Below, piece by piece: positions 37,210 to 47,748 of a DNA stretch of 64,000 nt. The notes under the pieces were generated by a model. That model did no database searches. It was given only the letters and a program-made list of their open reading frames with translations, and had not been told where the DNA came from. The first letter of the stretch is position 1. Each line of letters opens with the position of its first letter. Origin of the DNA: Adiantum capillus-veneris (Eukaryota > Streptophyta > Polypodiopsida > Polypodiales > Pteridaceae); contig CM043971.1 in the NCBI GenBank assembly GCA_014529385.2, positions 31,072,209-31,136,208 on the forward strand, read 5' to 3'. Both the position numbers and the translations under genes were made by a program.

Positions 37210-37240
<31 letters not shown>
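36530..37240. repeat. Cluster of (TTC)n, (CT)n and (CA)n microsatellites
   Basis: (TTC)n then (TC)n at 36530-36583; (CT)n-(CA)n at 36769-36822; (CT)n at 36853-36893 ending in CA repeats; (CT)n at 37208-37240. The segment GCAAGGAAC(C)TCTCTC is repeated, so part of the cluster duplicated locally. Confidence 0.93.
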
Positions 37241-37244
<4 letters not shown>

Positions 37245-38490
37245 TGCCTCTTCATCGACTCCCGCCTCTTCACCTTCCGTCGGCCAAGCTGAGGGTCTAC
37301 CTCCCTTTCGCCTCACGATGCTTTGCTCTCCTCGTTGAATTCATAGCCGCAATTTCATATTTAGTGCCACGTGGTAGTGCCTGAATTCCCTTCTCCATAA
37401 TAGAGTAAAATAAAATGTCCATGTTTCCAAAAAATGTAGGCCATGCTCCACCCTCTAGAGCGTGTGATCTTGCTTTGGCACCTTGTTTCTCGTGAGTTGT
37501 ATGGTCCATGTCACTTAGTATGTAATGGCTACAAGGAGGTCGATCGCCCTAGGACCATTGGTGCAGCCAAAGTGTGTCGACAAACAGAGGGCACAAGCAA
37601 GTATGTATGGGCTAGCAGGTCCAGGCATGGGCAATGAAATAGGTACAAAGTGCAAGTTTGACAAGGGAGATCCTAAAGTGTATGGCTAAAGTGCTTGAAA
37701 TGTGGAGCATGTTGGTCTTGACGAATTCACAATTGGAGTCTTGGTTGCCACTATACGGGCATTTGAAGTTTCGACGAGGGCCGGCTGAGACTTTTTGGTT
37801 GCATTAGAAAATGTGCCATTGGATGTGTTTTGGAGCTCGCTTGGGTTTGCAGAGGTAGAACTACCTGGAAGTGACGGCTCTTCAATCCGAGTTGGGAGCA
37901 CAGAGTTATGGTCATTTGATGTTGGTGGTTGGCAGAGGCCGTGTGGGATTTGATGTTTTTTTGTCGTTTTTGGCACGCGTCATTCAAGGACCCGGGAAAG
38001 TTGGAGTATGATGGAGTTGTTACGGGTTGAAGTATGCAAGTTGGAGCTCCGGGGTGGCTTGACAAACTGGAAATTGGAATGCTAGGCATCAAATGGCAGA
38101 GGCTTGAAGTTAGTGGAGGGAAAAACAATTTTTTTAACAAAAAATGGGTGAGATTTTTGGAAGCATTGGAGGGTGGTCACTCCAAAGGATTCCACGTGGC
38201 GATGTCATGCCTAGGATATATATACTATATGGAGCCCTCATTTGGATGCAACAAGTGGGAGAGTGAGAGCTTGAGTAGCTCTTAGCTATGGTGGCCTTGC
38301 GTGGGTGGTGCCCTGGTGCTGTTCCTGGGCCGAATGAGCAAAGGTGGAGGCTCTATCGACCGTTTTTGGCGGTGCTGGCCATCAACGACAGTTCAAAGCG
38401 GATGTTGACATGGCAAGAAGCCCGCTAGGGTGCTGATCACGCAGGTTGAAGGCCCCCAAAAAAACAAATTTGAAGGCAAAGGGGAACCCC
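37241..38490. other. Intergenic stretch, no recognised gene
   Basis: Overlapping minus-strand frames (37686-37976 and 37751-38140) are proline- and serine-rich without a recognisable motif. Nothing else could be supported. Confidence 0.4.
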
Positions 38491-38510
38491 CACTAGCGCT
38501 AGCGCTAGTG
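38491..38510. repeat. Perfect 20-bp palindrome
   Basis: CACTAGCGCTAGCGCTAGTG is its own reverse complement. It is flanked by CCCC on the left and CTTAGGGGG on the right, which could extend the stem. Confidence 0.9.
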
Positions 38511-38544
38511 CTTAGGGGGCCATTTCCATGGTGAGAGGCCAACA

Positions 38545-38895
38545 TGAAACCCCCTCTTTGCATCAGTTGGGAGTAGCCAATTTACTTTCGAATGGGTTTG
38601 ATGAGGCCCCTATCGATGCCTCAATCAAGGGCCTTATGAGCAATGCCCAGTTGTCCATTTTTGTGATTAAAAATCCTCCCAAAATTTGTAGAAGAACTCT
38701 GTGGTCAGGCCGTCCCACCCCGAGGATTTTTCTTTGCCTAGCCTTTAGCACAAAAAATAATTCTTCCTCAATAAAGGACTTCTCCAAGAGGTTAGCTTTT
38801 GATTGAGTCACTGTTTTCTTTACGCTTGTTGTAGCTTCCCCCACCTCGATCGATCGGCCTTCTGGGTGGCCTATAATTAAGTGATCAAGCATCAT
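38545..38895 (-). pseudogene. LINE family 2, copy B: inverted 5' segment (RT N-terminal region)
   Basis: On the minus strand this encodes LEKSFIEEELFFVLKARQRK, LLQILGGFLITKMDNW and LLIRPLIEASIGA, the start of a plant LINE reverse transcriptase. The following RT segment (AYKIISKAIALRL) is on the plus strand from about 38913. The two parts of one ORF are therefore head to head, the structure produced by twin priming during LINE insertion. About 20-25 residues that should join them are missing. Confidence 0.8.
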
Positions 38896-38904
38896 TTTCT
38901 TGGT

Positions 38905-41205
38905 CCATAACCATGATGTGGGTGGCTTACAAAATTATTTCCAAAGCCATCGCCTTAAGGCTCTCTCCCATTCTAAATAAGGCTATCACTCCTCACCAGC
39001 ATGAATTCATCAAAGGAAGATCTATGTATGATAATATCCTGGCAGCCATGGTCGGAATAGAATACGCTTCATGCACCAAGCAGGATTGTGTCCTACTACT
39101 ACTAGATCTCGACAAAGGCTATGATAGAATTACATGGTCATTCATTGAGGAGGTCATAAAGGCTTTGGGCTTCGGACCACGAATGTGTCAGCTAGCTGTC
39201 ACCCTTAGTATTGGAAGCCACTCTCAACTTTTATTTGACAACAGAATTCTGGGCGCTTTTGAGGTCAAGAGATCGATCAAGAAAGGTTGTCCACTTGCCC
39301 CTCTATTGTTTTCCATCGGATCACATTCGCTAGTCACAATGCTGGAGGACAATGCTACGAGAGGGGAGATCCAAGGCTTGTCCCTATCGAACAATGGACA
39401 ACTCATGGGAAAAATTTTTGCACATGAATCCCTTCTCTTCCTCAAAGCCTGCCTTAGATGGTTAGAAAGTCTCTAGGGATTGTGCAAACGTTCGCGGTGG
39501 CCTCAGGGTCAAAATGCAATATTGAAAATTCTTGATTGAAATCTTTGTCAAAAAATGACTCGTTCGATCCTTCGGTGTGGACTAGATAGGTCGTGCCAAA
39601 AGGTACAATCTTTAGACACCTCGGTGCACCATTGGGGGTTGGGGTAACACATAAGCAAAGATTCCAATTGGTCTTGGACAAGGTCAAGACCAAGATGTGA
39701 AGGTGGGAGATCGTGCTACTCCCATTTCAGAGCAGAGTGAAAGTGATTAACTTGTTTATGATCCCATGCATAGCCTTCAATAGCCCGATTCTCAAGATTG
39801 ATAAGTGCCATTAGAAGGAGTTCCTGAAGCTTGTGAAACACCATGTGGAAAAACAACACCAAAGATGTGCCGCCTTGATAATGGGCAAGGTGGGATTCCG
39901 TTGCGAGACTTGTGGAGCAAGGAGGGTTGGGAATTATCAACCCAATTACCCATGTAGAGGCTTAGTGTGCCAAATCCCTTATGGAAAGGGACAAATTTTC
40001 TCTCAGGGAGGCCATTGGAAGGGACTGGAGTTGCACGACAAACTGTTCGCCCCTTTGTGGTCCTCCTAAAAACTGGGAGGAATAACTAGAGAACTAGTAC
40101 GAAAGTGCAAGAGAGATGCGAAGGCACTAGAGTGGGGAGAATGAACCAGATACTTCTAGAACCCCATCTCTCACTGGTCCCCTTGGCTCTCTAAATAATA
40201 TGCCTCTTAACCCTCTTTGGAGGGACACCGCTCGAAGGATGAACAACAAAGTCCTAAGTCATATGGCCGAAAGATTCTCAATTACTGAAAGATTCTCATC
40301 AATTGGCTTCTTAGTTCAACTTGAGTGTGATAGAAAATCTATTGGCAATCAAAGTGCTAGAAGGGTTGGACAAATGTTGCATGCCGATATGTGAATCCCA
40401 GTTCAAGTGGAAAGCCTAGCGGTGGCCCAATGGCAGGCATTTTGCGAAACTGAAAACAGAAGACGTTTATCTGTCCCTTATGGGCTTGGCTGATTGGTTC
40501 TCTCCCCTCAACAAGCTATGGAGTATACAATGGACGGAGGTAGGATGGGAGGCAGTACTGAAGAACATTTGGACCCCACAATGGTCCTTAGCAATGAAGT
40601 GCTTTATTTGGAAGGTGTTACTGGGGGCACTACCGACAAGTATGAAAATTCACGCCAGAGGGATTGGCCCGGATAGATGTAGTGGCTGCAAAATAACTTG
40701 TGAGGATCTTCCTCACTTGTTCAAATATTTCCCGACTATCAGTGTCCTAGCAGGAAAAGTTTGCAAGTGGGTACAAAGGACATGCAAGAGAGGGTTTTTC
40801 AAGAATGACCTGCTCCTTGGAGGGATGAGGATTGAAAGCCAAGCGCTCCTGATTTGCACGCAAGTTGTCAGATTTTCCTTCTTAAAAGAAATTTGGAAGA
40901 ACATGAATCGTAGGGTGTTTGAGAAGACTCTCGCAAATGCAAGCTTCTTTGAAATAGTAATGGAAAGCAAGGAACTAATTGTCTCCATTGGTAGGAGGAA
41001 GACCTCAGACGAATGGTACTGAGCCATCAACTCAATGAAGTGAGGTTATAATTGTTCTATTGAGGGATGGTGGGTTGCCTCCTTGAGGAACCCTAGTACT
41101 ATCAAATGTCATCCTTGCTCCCTCAAGGCTCGGTACCATCTTGAGGTCCTTGTACGTTTTCTTGATGAATACAATTTATACACTCACTATTGTGAGTTTG
41201 AACCC
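38905..41205 (+). mobile_element. LINE family 2, copy B: main body
   Basis: Plus-strand RT starts AYKIISKAIALRLSP, then HQHEFIKGRSMYDNI and LLLDLDKGYDRITWSFI (38913-39476). A degraded middle follows (39476-40080; FRHLGAPLGV, KQRFQLVLDKV). The zf-RVT region at 40480-41022 has WFSPLNKLWSIQW, MKCFIWKVLLGALP, CSGCKITCEDLPHLF and FEIVMESKELI. The 3' end carries the stem CCTCAAG...CTTGAGG (41121-41146) and ACTCACTATTGTGAGT (41182-41197). A C run replaces the expected A tail. Multiple lesions make it inactive. Confidence 0.85.
40480..41022 (+). pseudogene. LINE family 2, copy B: zf-RVT C-terminal ORF
   Basis: A 180-codon open frame ending in TGA at 41020-41022. CSGC...CEDLPHLF is the zinc-binding core of the zf-RVT domain; the first pair of cysteines is intact, but the later HxxxC position reads HLFKYF, so the last cysteine seems to be lost (copy A keeps HLFTDC). 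The C-terminus (FFEIVMESKELIVSIG) matches copies A, D and E. This is the final part of ORF2. Confidence 0.8.
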
Positions 41206-41628
41206 CCCCCCCCCCCCCCCCTGCCCCCTCTTTGCAATCACTTGCAGTGCATGTGCACATGGATTGTGCAAAACACGCTTAGATAGCATCCTAGGCAAGA
41301 AAAAAACAATGAAATTAAACAACTTACAAAATGGGCTATGAGATACTTTCACCGAGTTTCATATAATAGAGAAATAAAGCACTCCTTGGCTTACGTCTAT
41401 CAGTGATACCCATGTTAGAGATCCGGCTACTTAGCATCAACTATGGATACAACTTTCAAAGAAAATCGAGGCAGGGATCTCCACCTAGTTGCAGTCATTA
41501 TTGCTTTGTGGATGTTAGCCCTTGTTATAGTGGCCAAAATTACTTAGTATCTATCCATTTGAATATAGCACATTGGCCTTATTTATCCAACAATTGATTG
41601 CATATGCTTATGAGAAGGAAAATGTTTT

Positions 41629-41912
41629 TTTTTTCTTTTTTGCGAAACTCACAATTCTGAGTGATTGTAGTATAAAGTCACCAATAGATATACAAATCAG
41701 CCTCAAGCTTAGACCGAGCCTTGAGGAACAAAGTATTACATCCGAGCTTGGTTACAAGTACCTAGCAGCGTACTATTGCAAACAACCCAATCCTTTACAT
41801 AGCAGAGCTCGATCGGATGGCGAGGGTTTCCCTAAGCCAATCATTCAAGTTATGCATTTTACTTACCATAAATATTATCTCCTTGCTTTCTTGTACAATC
41901 TCGCCGACTAAG
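41629..41912 (-). mobile_element. LINE family 2, fragment D (3' end)
   Basis: On the minus strand it encodes VGEIVQESKEIIF and NDWLRETLA, then a 3' leader with the CCTCAAG/CTTGAGG stem (41701-41726) and the terminal ACTCAGAATTGTGAGT (41662-41647). An A-rich tail appears as plus-strand TTTTTTTTTCTTTTTT at 41627-41641. Only the last ~0.28 kb of the element is present. Confidence 0.82.
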
Positions 41913-42571
41913 GACGATCACTCCTTAATGTTGGGCTAAGCCAGTCTACCAAACAAGGCTGGTGCTCCATTGTTGCCTGATACACATTTAAAAAAAAAAC
42001 ACTAGCTCATCCCCCTAGCATAGACCTGTCGCCCCAAATGGTGATCCTGTGCCGCCCTGCACCTCCCTTCGTGCTCATTGGGTTTGGTATGTTCGCCTTG
42101 CTCCCTCGTCCCCTCCCCATCCTACATGGCTTGCCCCCTGACCAGCTCCCTATCTGCCTTTGCTACACACGTATGCCGAACACGTGACCCCTAGGCCCTC
42201 CCCCCTTCTCCCCTCCACATCACATCTCCATTGATTTTTCCTTCTTAATCTTCAAAGGATCTTCCAAGATTCTTCTTAATTGAATGTAGCAATTTTAGGT
42301 CTCCCAATTTCAGAAACGAAAAATTCTTTCAAAACATATTAAGTGCATAAGTGAAGGGTGAAACAAAAAGTCTTTCAAAACATCTATATCTACACTATAT
42401 ATAATGGAGCTTAAAATTTTCAAGAAAGGAGAGGCATCCATATATCACACTCTGGTTTATTTCAATAATTTAAAATTCCAAAAGTGAAGGATAAGTAGTA
42501 AGTTCTATGATGGCATAAAATGAAAAGAGTGAGTATTTGTTTTGCCAAAAAGTTGAAAACTTAGTACTTTA
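41913..42571. other. Intergenic stretch, no recognised gene
   Basis: Mixed C-rich (42000-42230) and AT-rich sequence without a recognisable ORF or repeat family. Confidence 0.5.
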
Positions 42572-43586
42572 TCTATATTTATGTTATTTATAGTCCTCGC
42601 AAGGCCATGGAGTTTCACTTTACCCCTGAAATTTGATGGGTGACTACTTCTGCTTTTGTGAAGGGTGGATAGATTTAAAGAGGATTTTTTAAAAAATTAT
42701 TGATTTTTTTAACAATTTAACTCTATTTTCTTAAAATTTTCAGGGAGATTTTCTCCTTCTCCTCCTCTTTTCAATTGATTGTTTGATTTTTCAACCAACT
42801 CAAGGCTAAGCTAAGACACACTTTTCCAAAACATTGGTGGCTCTACTTTGCATTTTGAAGGCCATAAAGAACTCCCTTTTTCTTTCTACACAAATGCACA
42901 CCCAGCCTTGAAATTTATACTTGAGCCTCAAAAAATGGAGAAGTTTAGAAGCTTTCACACATTGTATAATGTTGAGCTAAAATCTCACACTTGGCACCTC
43001 CATGTAGAATTGTCCTTCTAGCACTGAGATGTATAAATTACATGAAGTTGTCTAAATTTATATTATTTATAGTCCTTGGCAAGGTCATGGAGTTTCACTC
43101 CACCCCTCAAATTTGATGGGTGACTACATCTTTTTTTGTGAAGGGTGGGTAGATTTAAAGAATTATTGGTTTTTTTCGTAATTTAACTCTATTTTCTTAT
43201 AATTTTTGAGCAAATTTTCTCCTTCTCCCCCTCCTTTCAACCGACTGTTTAATTTTTCAACCAGCTCAAGGCTAAGCTAAGACACACTTTTCCATAACAT
43301 TGGTGGCTCTACTTTGCATTCTGAAAGCCATAAAGAACTCCCTTTTTCTTTCTACATAAATGCACACCTAGCCTTGAAATTTCTACTTGAGCTTCAAAAA
43401 ACGCACAACTTTCGAAGCGTTCGCACATTGTATAATGTTGAGCTGAAATTTCACACTTAGCACCTCCATGCACAATTGTCCTTCTAGCCCTGAGAATGCA
43501 CGTTGTCTATATTTATGTTATTTATAGTCCTTGGCAAGGCCATAAAGTTTCGGTCCACCCCTCAAATTTGATGGGTGCTACCGGTT
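42572..43586 (+). repeat. Tandem repeat of a 455-479-bp unit (about 2.2 copies)
   Basis: Units start at TCTATATTTATGTTATTTAT (42572), TCTAAATTTATATTATTTAT (43051) and TCTATATTTATGTTATTTAT (43506, about 80 bp). Unit 1 is 479 bp, unit 2 is 455 bp. Landmarks such as GGCTAAGCTAAGACACAC and GGTGGCTCTACTTTGCATT recur in each complete unit. No coding potential was seen. Confidence 0.93.
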
Positions 43587-43587
43587 T

Positions 43588-43589
<2 letters not shown>

Positions 43590-43675
<86 letters not shown>
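43590..43675 (+). repeat. (CT)n-(CA)n compound microsatellite
   Basis: About 18 CT units followed by about 22 CA units, next to the end of the tandem repeat. Confidence 0.96.
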
Positions 43676-43677
<2 letters not shown>

Positions 43678-44145
43678 GTTGTCGATAATCATCCTCGGTT
43701 GGTAGTTTCTAGTCATTAATAAAAGAGAGTGTGTGCCTTGAGTGATCATGTGTCTTGCTGATTTGTATTCTCCATATCCATGTGCAAGCTCATTAGGTAC
43801 TTTCTCGACGATGATGTGTAGATTGTAAGAGGCATGAAGTTGCTTCAGTTCTTGGTTCAATCTATATCTCACTGCTTGAGCACTTTTGAATTGTAATTGC
43901 ACAAAGTTTTGCATCTTATTTGCGTTTGATACTAATTCATATTTGCACGCTTCATATTCAACGGTGCTGATGAGCGATAATCTTCTATTGTTGGTGCAAA
44001 AGACAAATCTGTTTACGTGGGGGATGATTGAGGCAGCCCCCAACAAAAGTATAAATAGTGTGCCATGATTACTTTGTAGGGAATGATTCATGAAGTAAAC
44101 AACCATTGAATATGCTCCAATGGAAAGGTAGTAATGTATCTGCAT
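43633..44145 (-). CDS. Hypothetical ORF, minus strand
   Basis: A 170-codon frame from ATG at 44145 ends inside the (CA)n microsatellite as a VCVCVC tail. The middle (STVEYEACKYELVSNANKMQ, LNQELKQLHASYNLHIIVEK) is not low complexity, but I recognise no domain. It may be a decayed gene or a chance ORF. It could belong with the minus-strand frames at 44622-45064. Confidence 0.25.
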
Positions 44146-44815
44146 TTTGTGTCAAAAATCAATCCCAAAGCGCGTATTCCTCACAAGAATTAAAAACTAG
44201 AAGTTAGTAGATATCCATGGCTATAATTTATTTATAGACCTTGGGTAAAAAGATCATGATCAATGCATTACGTGCCCGTATGCTTGTGCCCGCAAAAAAA
44301 AAGCATACGTATGTATGACGCACCATCCTCATTGAGCTATTATAAACCATAGGGAATGTGCCCTTCCCATGAACGCTTGTTTTTTCCTCCAATGTTGAAG
44401 GGTTACAGTATGGTACTCCTCCAATGTTGAAATGTTTGCTTCTACGCTAGGGTCACCCTTTTTTGGATTTACAATGCATTGGAAGCAATTCAATACCTTC
44501 AAGTTTTCTGAAATAGTGGCATCATGATGATCTTGTTGCAAAGTTGTGTATAGCATGAGCGATCACAAATAGAATGTTCCTCTGATCCTAGTCCCTCTCC
44601 CCATTGATCATACTTGACTACCTATAGCTCCGCATTGGCTCTTGTGATGGATGATGATGACGAGAATAGATGAACAATCACAAGTTTCCTACATTCACTT
44701 GCACAACTATTGCTTCCCAACAACTCTATTTCTCCCTCTAGTTTTGATTTGGCTACATTCAAGGATTTGTTTGTATCCATGTAGACACATAACCACTTGA
44801 GCCTGTGCGTGTTTT

Positions 44816-45064
44816 TCACTTTGTGTTATCATTATGTGCACCTTTCGTTTTTTTATCAAGGCCTTCCTTTCTGCAAGTTACAACATTAAGCAGCCATAGG
44901 TGACACCTTGCTACCTGCCCTTGTCTCATCTCTATCTCATCCTCGGCTTCCCTAATCTCTTCAATCCTCTGCCTTGCACCTCTGGTAGTCAACCACTCAA
45001 TTTGATTACTCATGTTCCCAGTAAGCATATTCAAGTTTTCAAATTCATCTGCCATATTAGCCAA
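44816..45064 (-). CDS. Short helical ORF, possibly a coiled-coil fragment
   Basis: An 82-codon frame reads FENLNMLTGNMSNQIEWL, RQRIEEIREAEDEIEMRQGQ, then VARCHLWLLNVV. The spacing of charged helices followed by a VxxxxWL-like motif recalls the N-terminal coiled coil of some plant NLR proteins. No NB-ARC motif (P-loop) is visible nearby. The assignment is speculative; a chance ORF is possible. Confidence 0.25.
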   Translation of the reverse strand: MANMADEFENLNMLTGNMSNQIEWLTTRGARQRIEEIREAEDEIEMRQGQVARCHLWLLNVVTCRKEGLDKKTKGAHNDNTK

Positions 45065-45720
45065 GCCGTGGCCTTGTTATTGTAATTTATTTTCCTTGAA
45101 CCATCAATAAGTACGATTGATCATTGCATGGTTGAATCCTCTATTTTGTACTCAAGCTAATCTTATACTACCCATTTGCACATCAACAATCCATCTTCCA
45201 TAGAAACACATTTAAGACTTCCAGTTCATCCAATAAATTATCAGTATCGCGGTCTCCTTGGTGTAGGTTTACTTTCTTTGAACCATCTGTAGCAGTTTCT
45301 CATCGCATGGTTCAATCCTGAGTTTTAGCCTGCCCAAGAAATTCACTTGTTAGCAATTCTTGTCTTGTCCAATTTTTAGTTTTTCATTCTGAATAGACTA
45401 TTCATGTGTCAGTCATGTCTTATTTGAACTCGATCATCATCTCTTATGCAACTTATATCATCCTATCGACTATCACGTATCCCTGTGGCTAAGGTCCCTT
45501 CTATATTGATCCTCTCTATCATGGTCTCTTCGTTTTCATACCTATCATTGTGTCAATCATGTCTATTGCGATCTTCCATCATCATCTCTTTTGTATATTT
45601 TGCCATCATGCTGACTATCACATCCTTGTGGCCATGAGTTTCTCTATTCTCTCTCATGGTTTGCTCTCACCACACAATCTTCTTGCTGATCAGCTCCTCC
45701 AAAAGCCAATAGTGGTATCA
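45065..45720. other. Intergenic stretch left of the CACTA element
   Basis: No ORF with a recognisable motif and no CACTA terminus were found here. Confidence 0.5.
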
Positions 45721-45750
45721 AAATTTCTTTGCAAATTTCCAAAGAAATTT
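45721..45750. repeat. Hairpin-forming inverted repeat
   Basis: Arms AAATTTCTTTG (45721-45731) and CAAAGAAATTT (45740-45750) are perfect complements around an 8-nt loop. It abuts the first GCGACGC unit of the CACTA element. Confidence 0.85.
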
Positions 45751-45801
45751 GCGACGCTCATAGCGACGCCGGCTGGGCTAAAAAAATAACCGAGCGCGCC
45801 C

Positions 45802-45830
45802 AAAAACTCAGATCTCAGATCTGAGTTTTT
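45802..45830. repeat. 29-nt palindrome near the CACTA left end
   Basis: Perfect 14-bp arms AAAAACTCAGATCT and AGATCTGAGTTTTT around a single central C. Confidence 0.93.
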
Positions 45831-45865
45831 CGGCGCCCTCAAGCAAGGAGCAGGTAACGCTCTCC

Positions 45866-45866
45866 C

Positions 45867-45917
<51 letters not shown>

Positions 45918-45923
45918 CTTCTC

Positions 45924-45954
<31 letters not shown>

Positions 45955-46061
45955 AGAGGAAGGAGAGCCAGGTATGCTCCTTCCCTCTCCTCATTCTCAT
46001 GTTCCCTTCCCCTCTTTCTCTCTCCCTCTCTCTCTCTCTCACACACACACATAGTGTTTTT

Positions 46062-46092
<31 letters not shown>

Positions 46093-46325
46093 AACAAAAA
46101 CAAAAACGCACACACACATACATAAACAAAGAATGCACACACACACATTGAGAGAAAAAAAGAGAGAGAGAGCATGCATAAACAAAAAACGCACGCATTG
46201 AGAGAGGAAAAGAGAGAGAGAACATGCATAAACAAAAAACGCACACATTGAGAGAGGAAAAGAGAGAGAAAACATGCATACGATCCAAAAAAACACACAC
46301 ACATTGAGAGAGAAAGAGAGAGAAA
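45866..46325. repeat. Microsatellites and a ~55-bp minisatellite
   Basis: (CT)n at 45866-45913, (CA)n at 45926-45950 and (GA)n at 46063-46088. These are followed by three to four units of about 55 bp containing CATGCATAAACAAAAAACGC and CATTGAGAGAGGAAAAGAG (46110-46320). Confidence 0.9.
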
Positions 46326-46369
46326 CTAATTTAACGTCGTAGGAAACTAATTAAAATTAAAAGAACTAA

Positions 46370-46450
46370 AGATCTAGCCGACGAGGAGTTGAACTCAAGA
46401 CCTATTATTCAAGAGGGAAATGGCATAATCAATCTATCATACTTGGCATG
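46370..46450 (-). other. Degenerate tRNA-like / SINE-like motif
   Basis: On the minus strand AGTTCAACTCC resembles a pol III B box (GGTTCRANTCC, one mismatch). A weak A-box-like TGCCAAGTATG lies about 50 bases upstream. No complete cloverleaf can be drawn, so it is not called a tRNA gene. Confidence 0.25.
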
Positions 46451-46500
46451 GGTGATAGAAAGGTTATACCATTTATCTCTTTTTATTGGCACACACATCC

Positions 46501-47162
46501 ACACACACAAGAAGAAGAGAGTTATAACGTCGTAGGAAACTATCTTAAAAGACGTTAAAGATTAGGTTATATGTAGACTTACATTAAATTAGATTTAGGT
46601 TTATTTTTAACTAGATTTACGTTTATTTACGCTAGATTTAGATTTACGTTATATTAGATTAGATTTAGGTCTCCATAGACTGCGATGCCTGCATGAAGCG
46701 GGTGAAGAAAGCCCTCAATGGAATATAGGGTATTGCTGCCTTCACTCATGGTGGGCTCCGTCGATCCAAAAGTACTGGTGAAATGTCTTCAGAAGATAGG
46801 GAAGAAGGTGGATCTTCAGGGCGGCAAGAGTCACTACATCCCCGACACAATGACCATCTAGACAACCTCTAGTCATTCAACAGCAACTTCAAAGTTAGTA
46901 ACAAGAGCAAGAACGGTCTAAAGGGCCAATTGCTGTCGTCAGATGTGGATGGAGATGAGGCAGCGTCACCGCCGGAAGTTAACTCTTACATCTTTAGTGA
47001 TGAGAATGCCAACTCTTGCTGAGTTATGTGAAAAATTATGTGTTAAATCAGTTTTAAGGTTCTTATAATCCCTGTTAGTTTAGTTCTTTGTTTTTAATAT
47101 AACATAATTTACGTTAGATTTAGATTTATGTTATATTAGAGTAGACTTAGGTTTATTTAGGT

Positions 47163-47195
<33 letters not shown>

Positions 47196-47340
47196 AGAAG
47201 AAGAGAGTTTTAACGTCGTAGGAAACTATCCCAAAAGACGTTAAAGATTAGGTTAGATGTAGACTTACGTTAAATTAGATTTAGGTTTATTTTTAGTTAG
47301 ATTTATGTTTATTTAGATTTACGCTTATTTACGTTAGATC
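46501..47340 (+). repeat. Pair of ~165-bp direct repeats bracketing the HMA fragment
   Basis: AAGAAGAAGAGAGTT followed by AACGTCGTAGGAAACTAT and an AGATTTAGG-rich tail occurs at 46509-46670 and again at 47195-47340, 686 bp apart. A shorter shared block, AGATTTAGATTTA(C/T)GTTATATTAGA, lies at 46635-46670 and 47115-47152, immediately on each side of the captured HMA segment. Confidence 0.85.
46672..47022 (+). pseudogene. Captured HMA (heavy-metal-associated) domain gene fragment
   Basis: The frame at 46672 reads SIDCDACMKRVKKALNGI, with the CxxC metal-binding motif of HMA domains (M-x-C-x-x-C type), then a stop. In a second frame VDPKVLVKCLQKIGKKVDLQ follows, matching the later strand-helix part of the same domain (VDPxKVLxxLQKxGKxxEL). 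A further open block, FKVSNKSKNGLKGQLLSSDV to FSDENANSC, ends with TGA at 47020-47022. This resembles a fragment of a plant HIPP-type metallochaperone. It is frameshifted, lies inside the CACTA element in the same orientation as the transposase, and is best explained as host-gene capture. Confidence 0.65.
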
Positions 47341-47628
47341 GAGTCCACGCAAGAATTACTTACGGTTTAGGGTTTAGAGTTAGACGAACAGTGAAAAGAT
47401 CTACTGTGAAAAGATGTTAAGATGCTGTGAAGTGCTACAGCTAGAGAAGAGGCAAAGGGGTTTTGTCCACTACATGCAGTATCATGTAGACGTGGGTGTG
47501 TAGATTTCTTGTACCCACAAATATAGGTATTGACCAATAAAGACGAGATTATAACCCGGTGGTTCTGATCTCCGTGCACCTCTAGACCGAGGTGTGCGGG
47601 GATTGGACATGACTAGAGAATGTGAGGT

Positions 47629-47633
<5 letters not shown>

Positions 47634-47682
<49 letters not shown>
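47634..47682 (+). repeat. (GA)n microsatellite upstream of the transposase
   Basis: About 24 GA units, ending 67 bp before the TNP2-type start codon. Confidence 0.97.
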
Positions 47683-47686
<4 letters not shown>

Positions 47687-47748
47687 GACGAAGAATGCCA
47701 ATAGAATATTAAATTTGTTGTCCATGTTATAAGTTTTTTATCCTCATT

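Noticed and set aside
37686-38140. Minus-strand ORFs as a LINE ORF1
   Set aside because: They lie on the wrong side of the inverted LINE segment for ORF1 and contain no zinc knuckle.
45839-46304. Overlapping 145-153-codon minus-strand ORFs rich in S, L, E, R
   Set aside because: They are products of (CT)n/(GA)n and a ~55-bp minisatellite; no non-repetitive domain.
46370-46450. tRNA gene on the minus strand
   Set aside because: A B-box-like motif is present but no acceptor stem or full cloverleaf can be formed.
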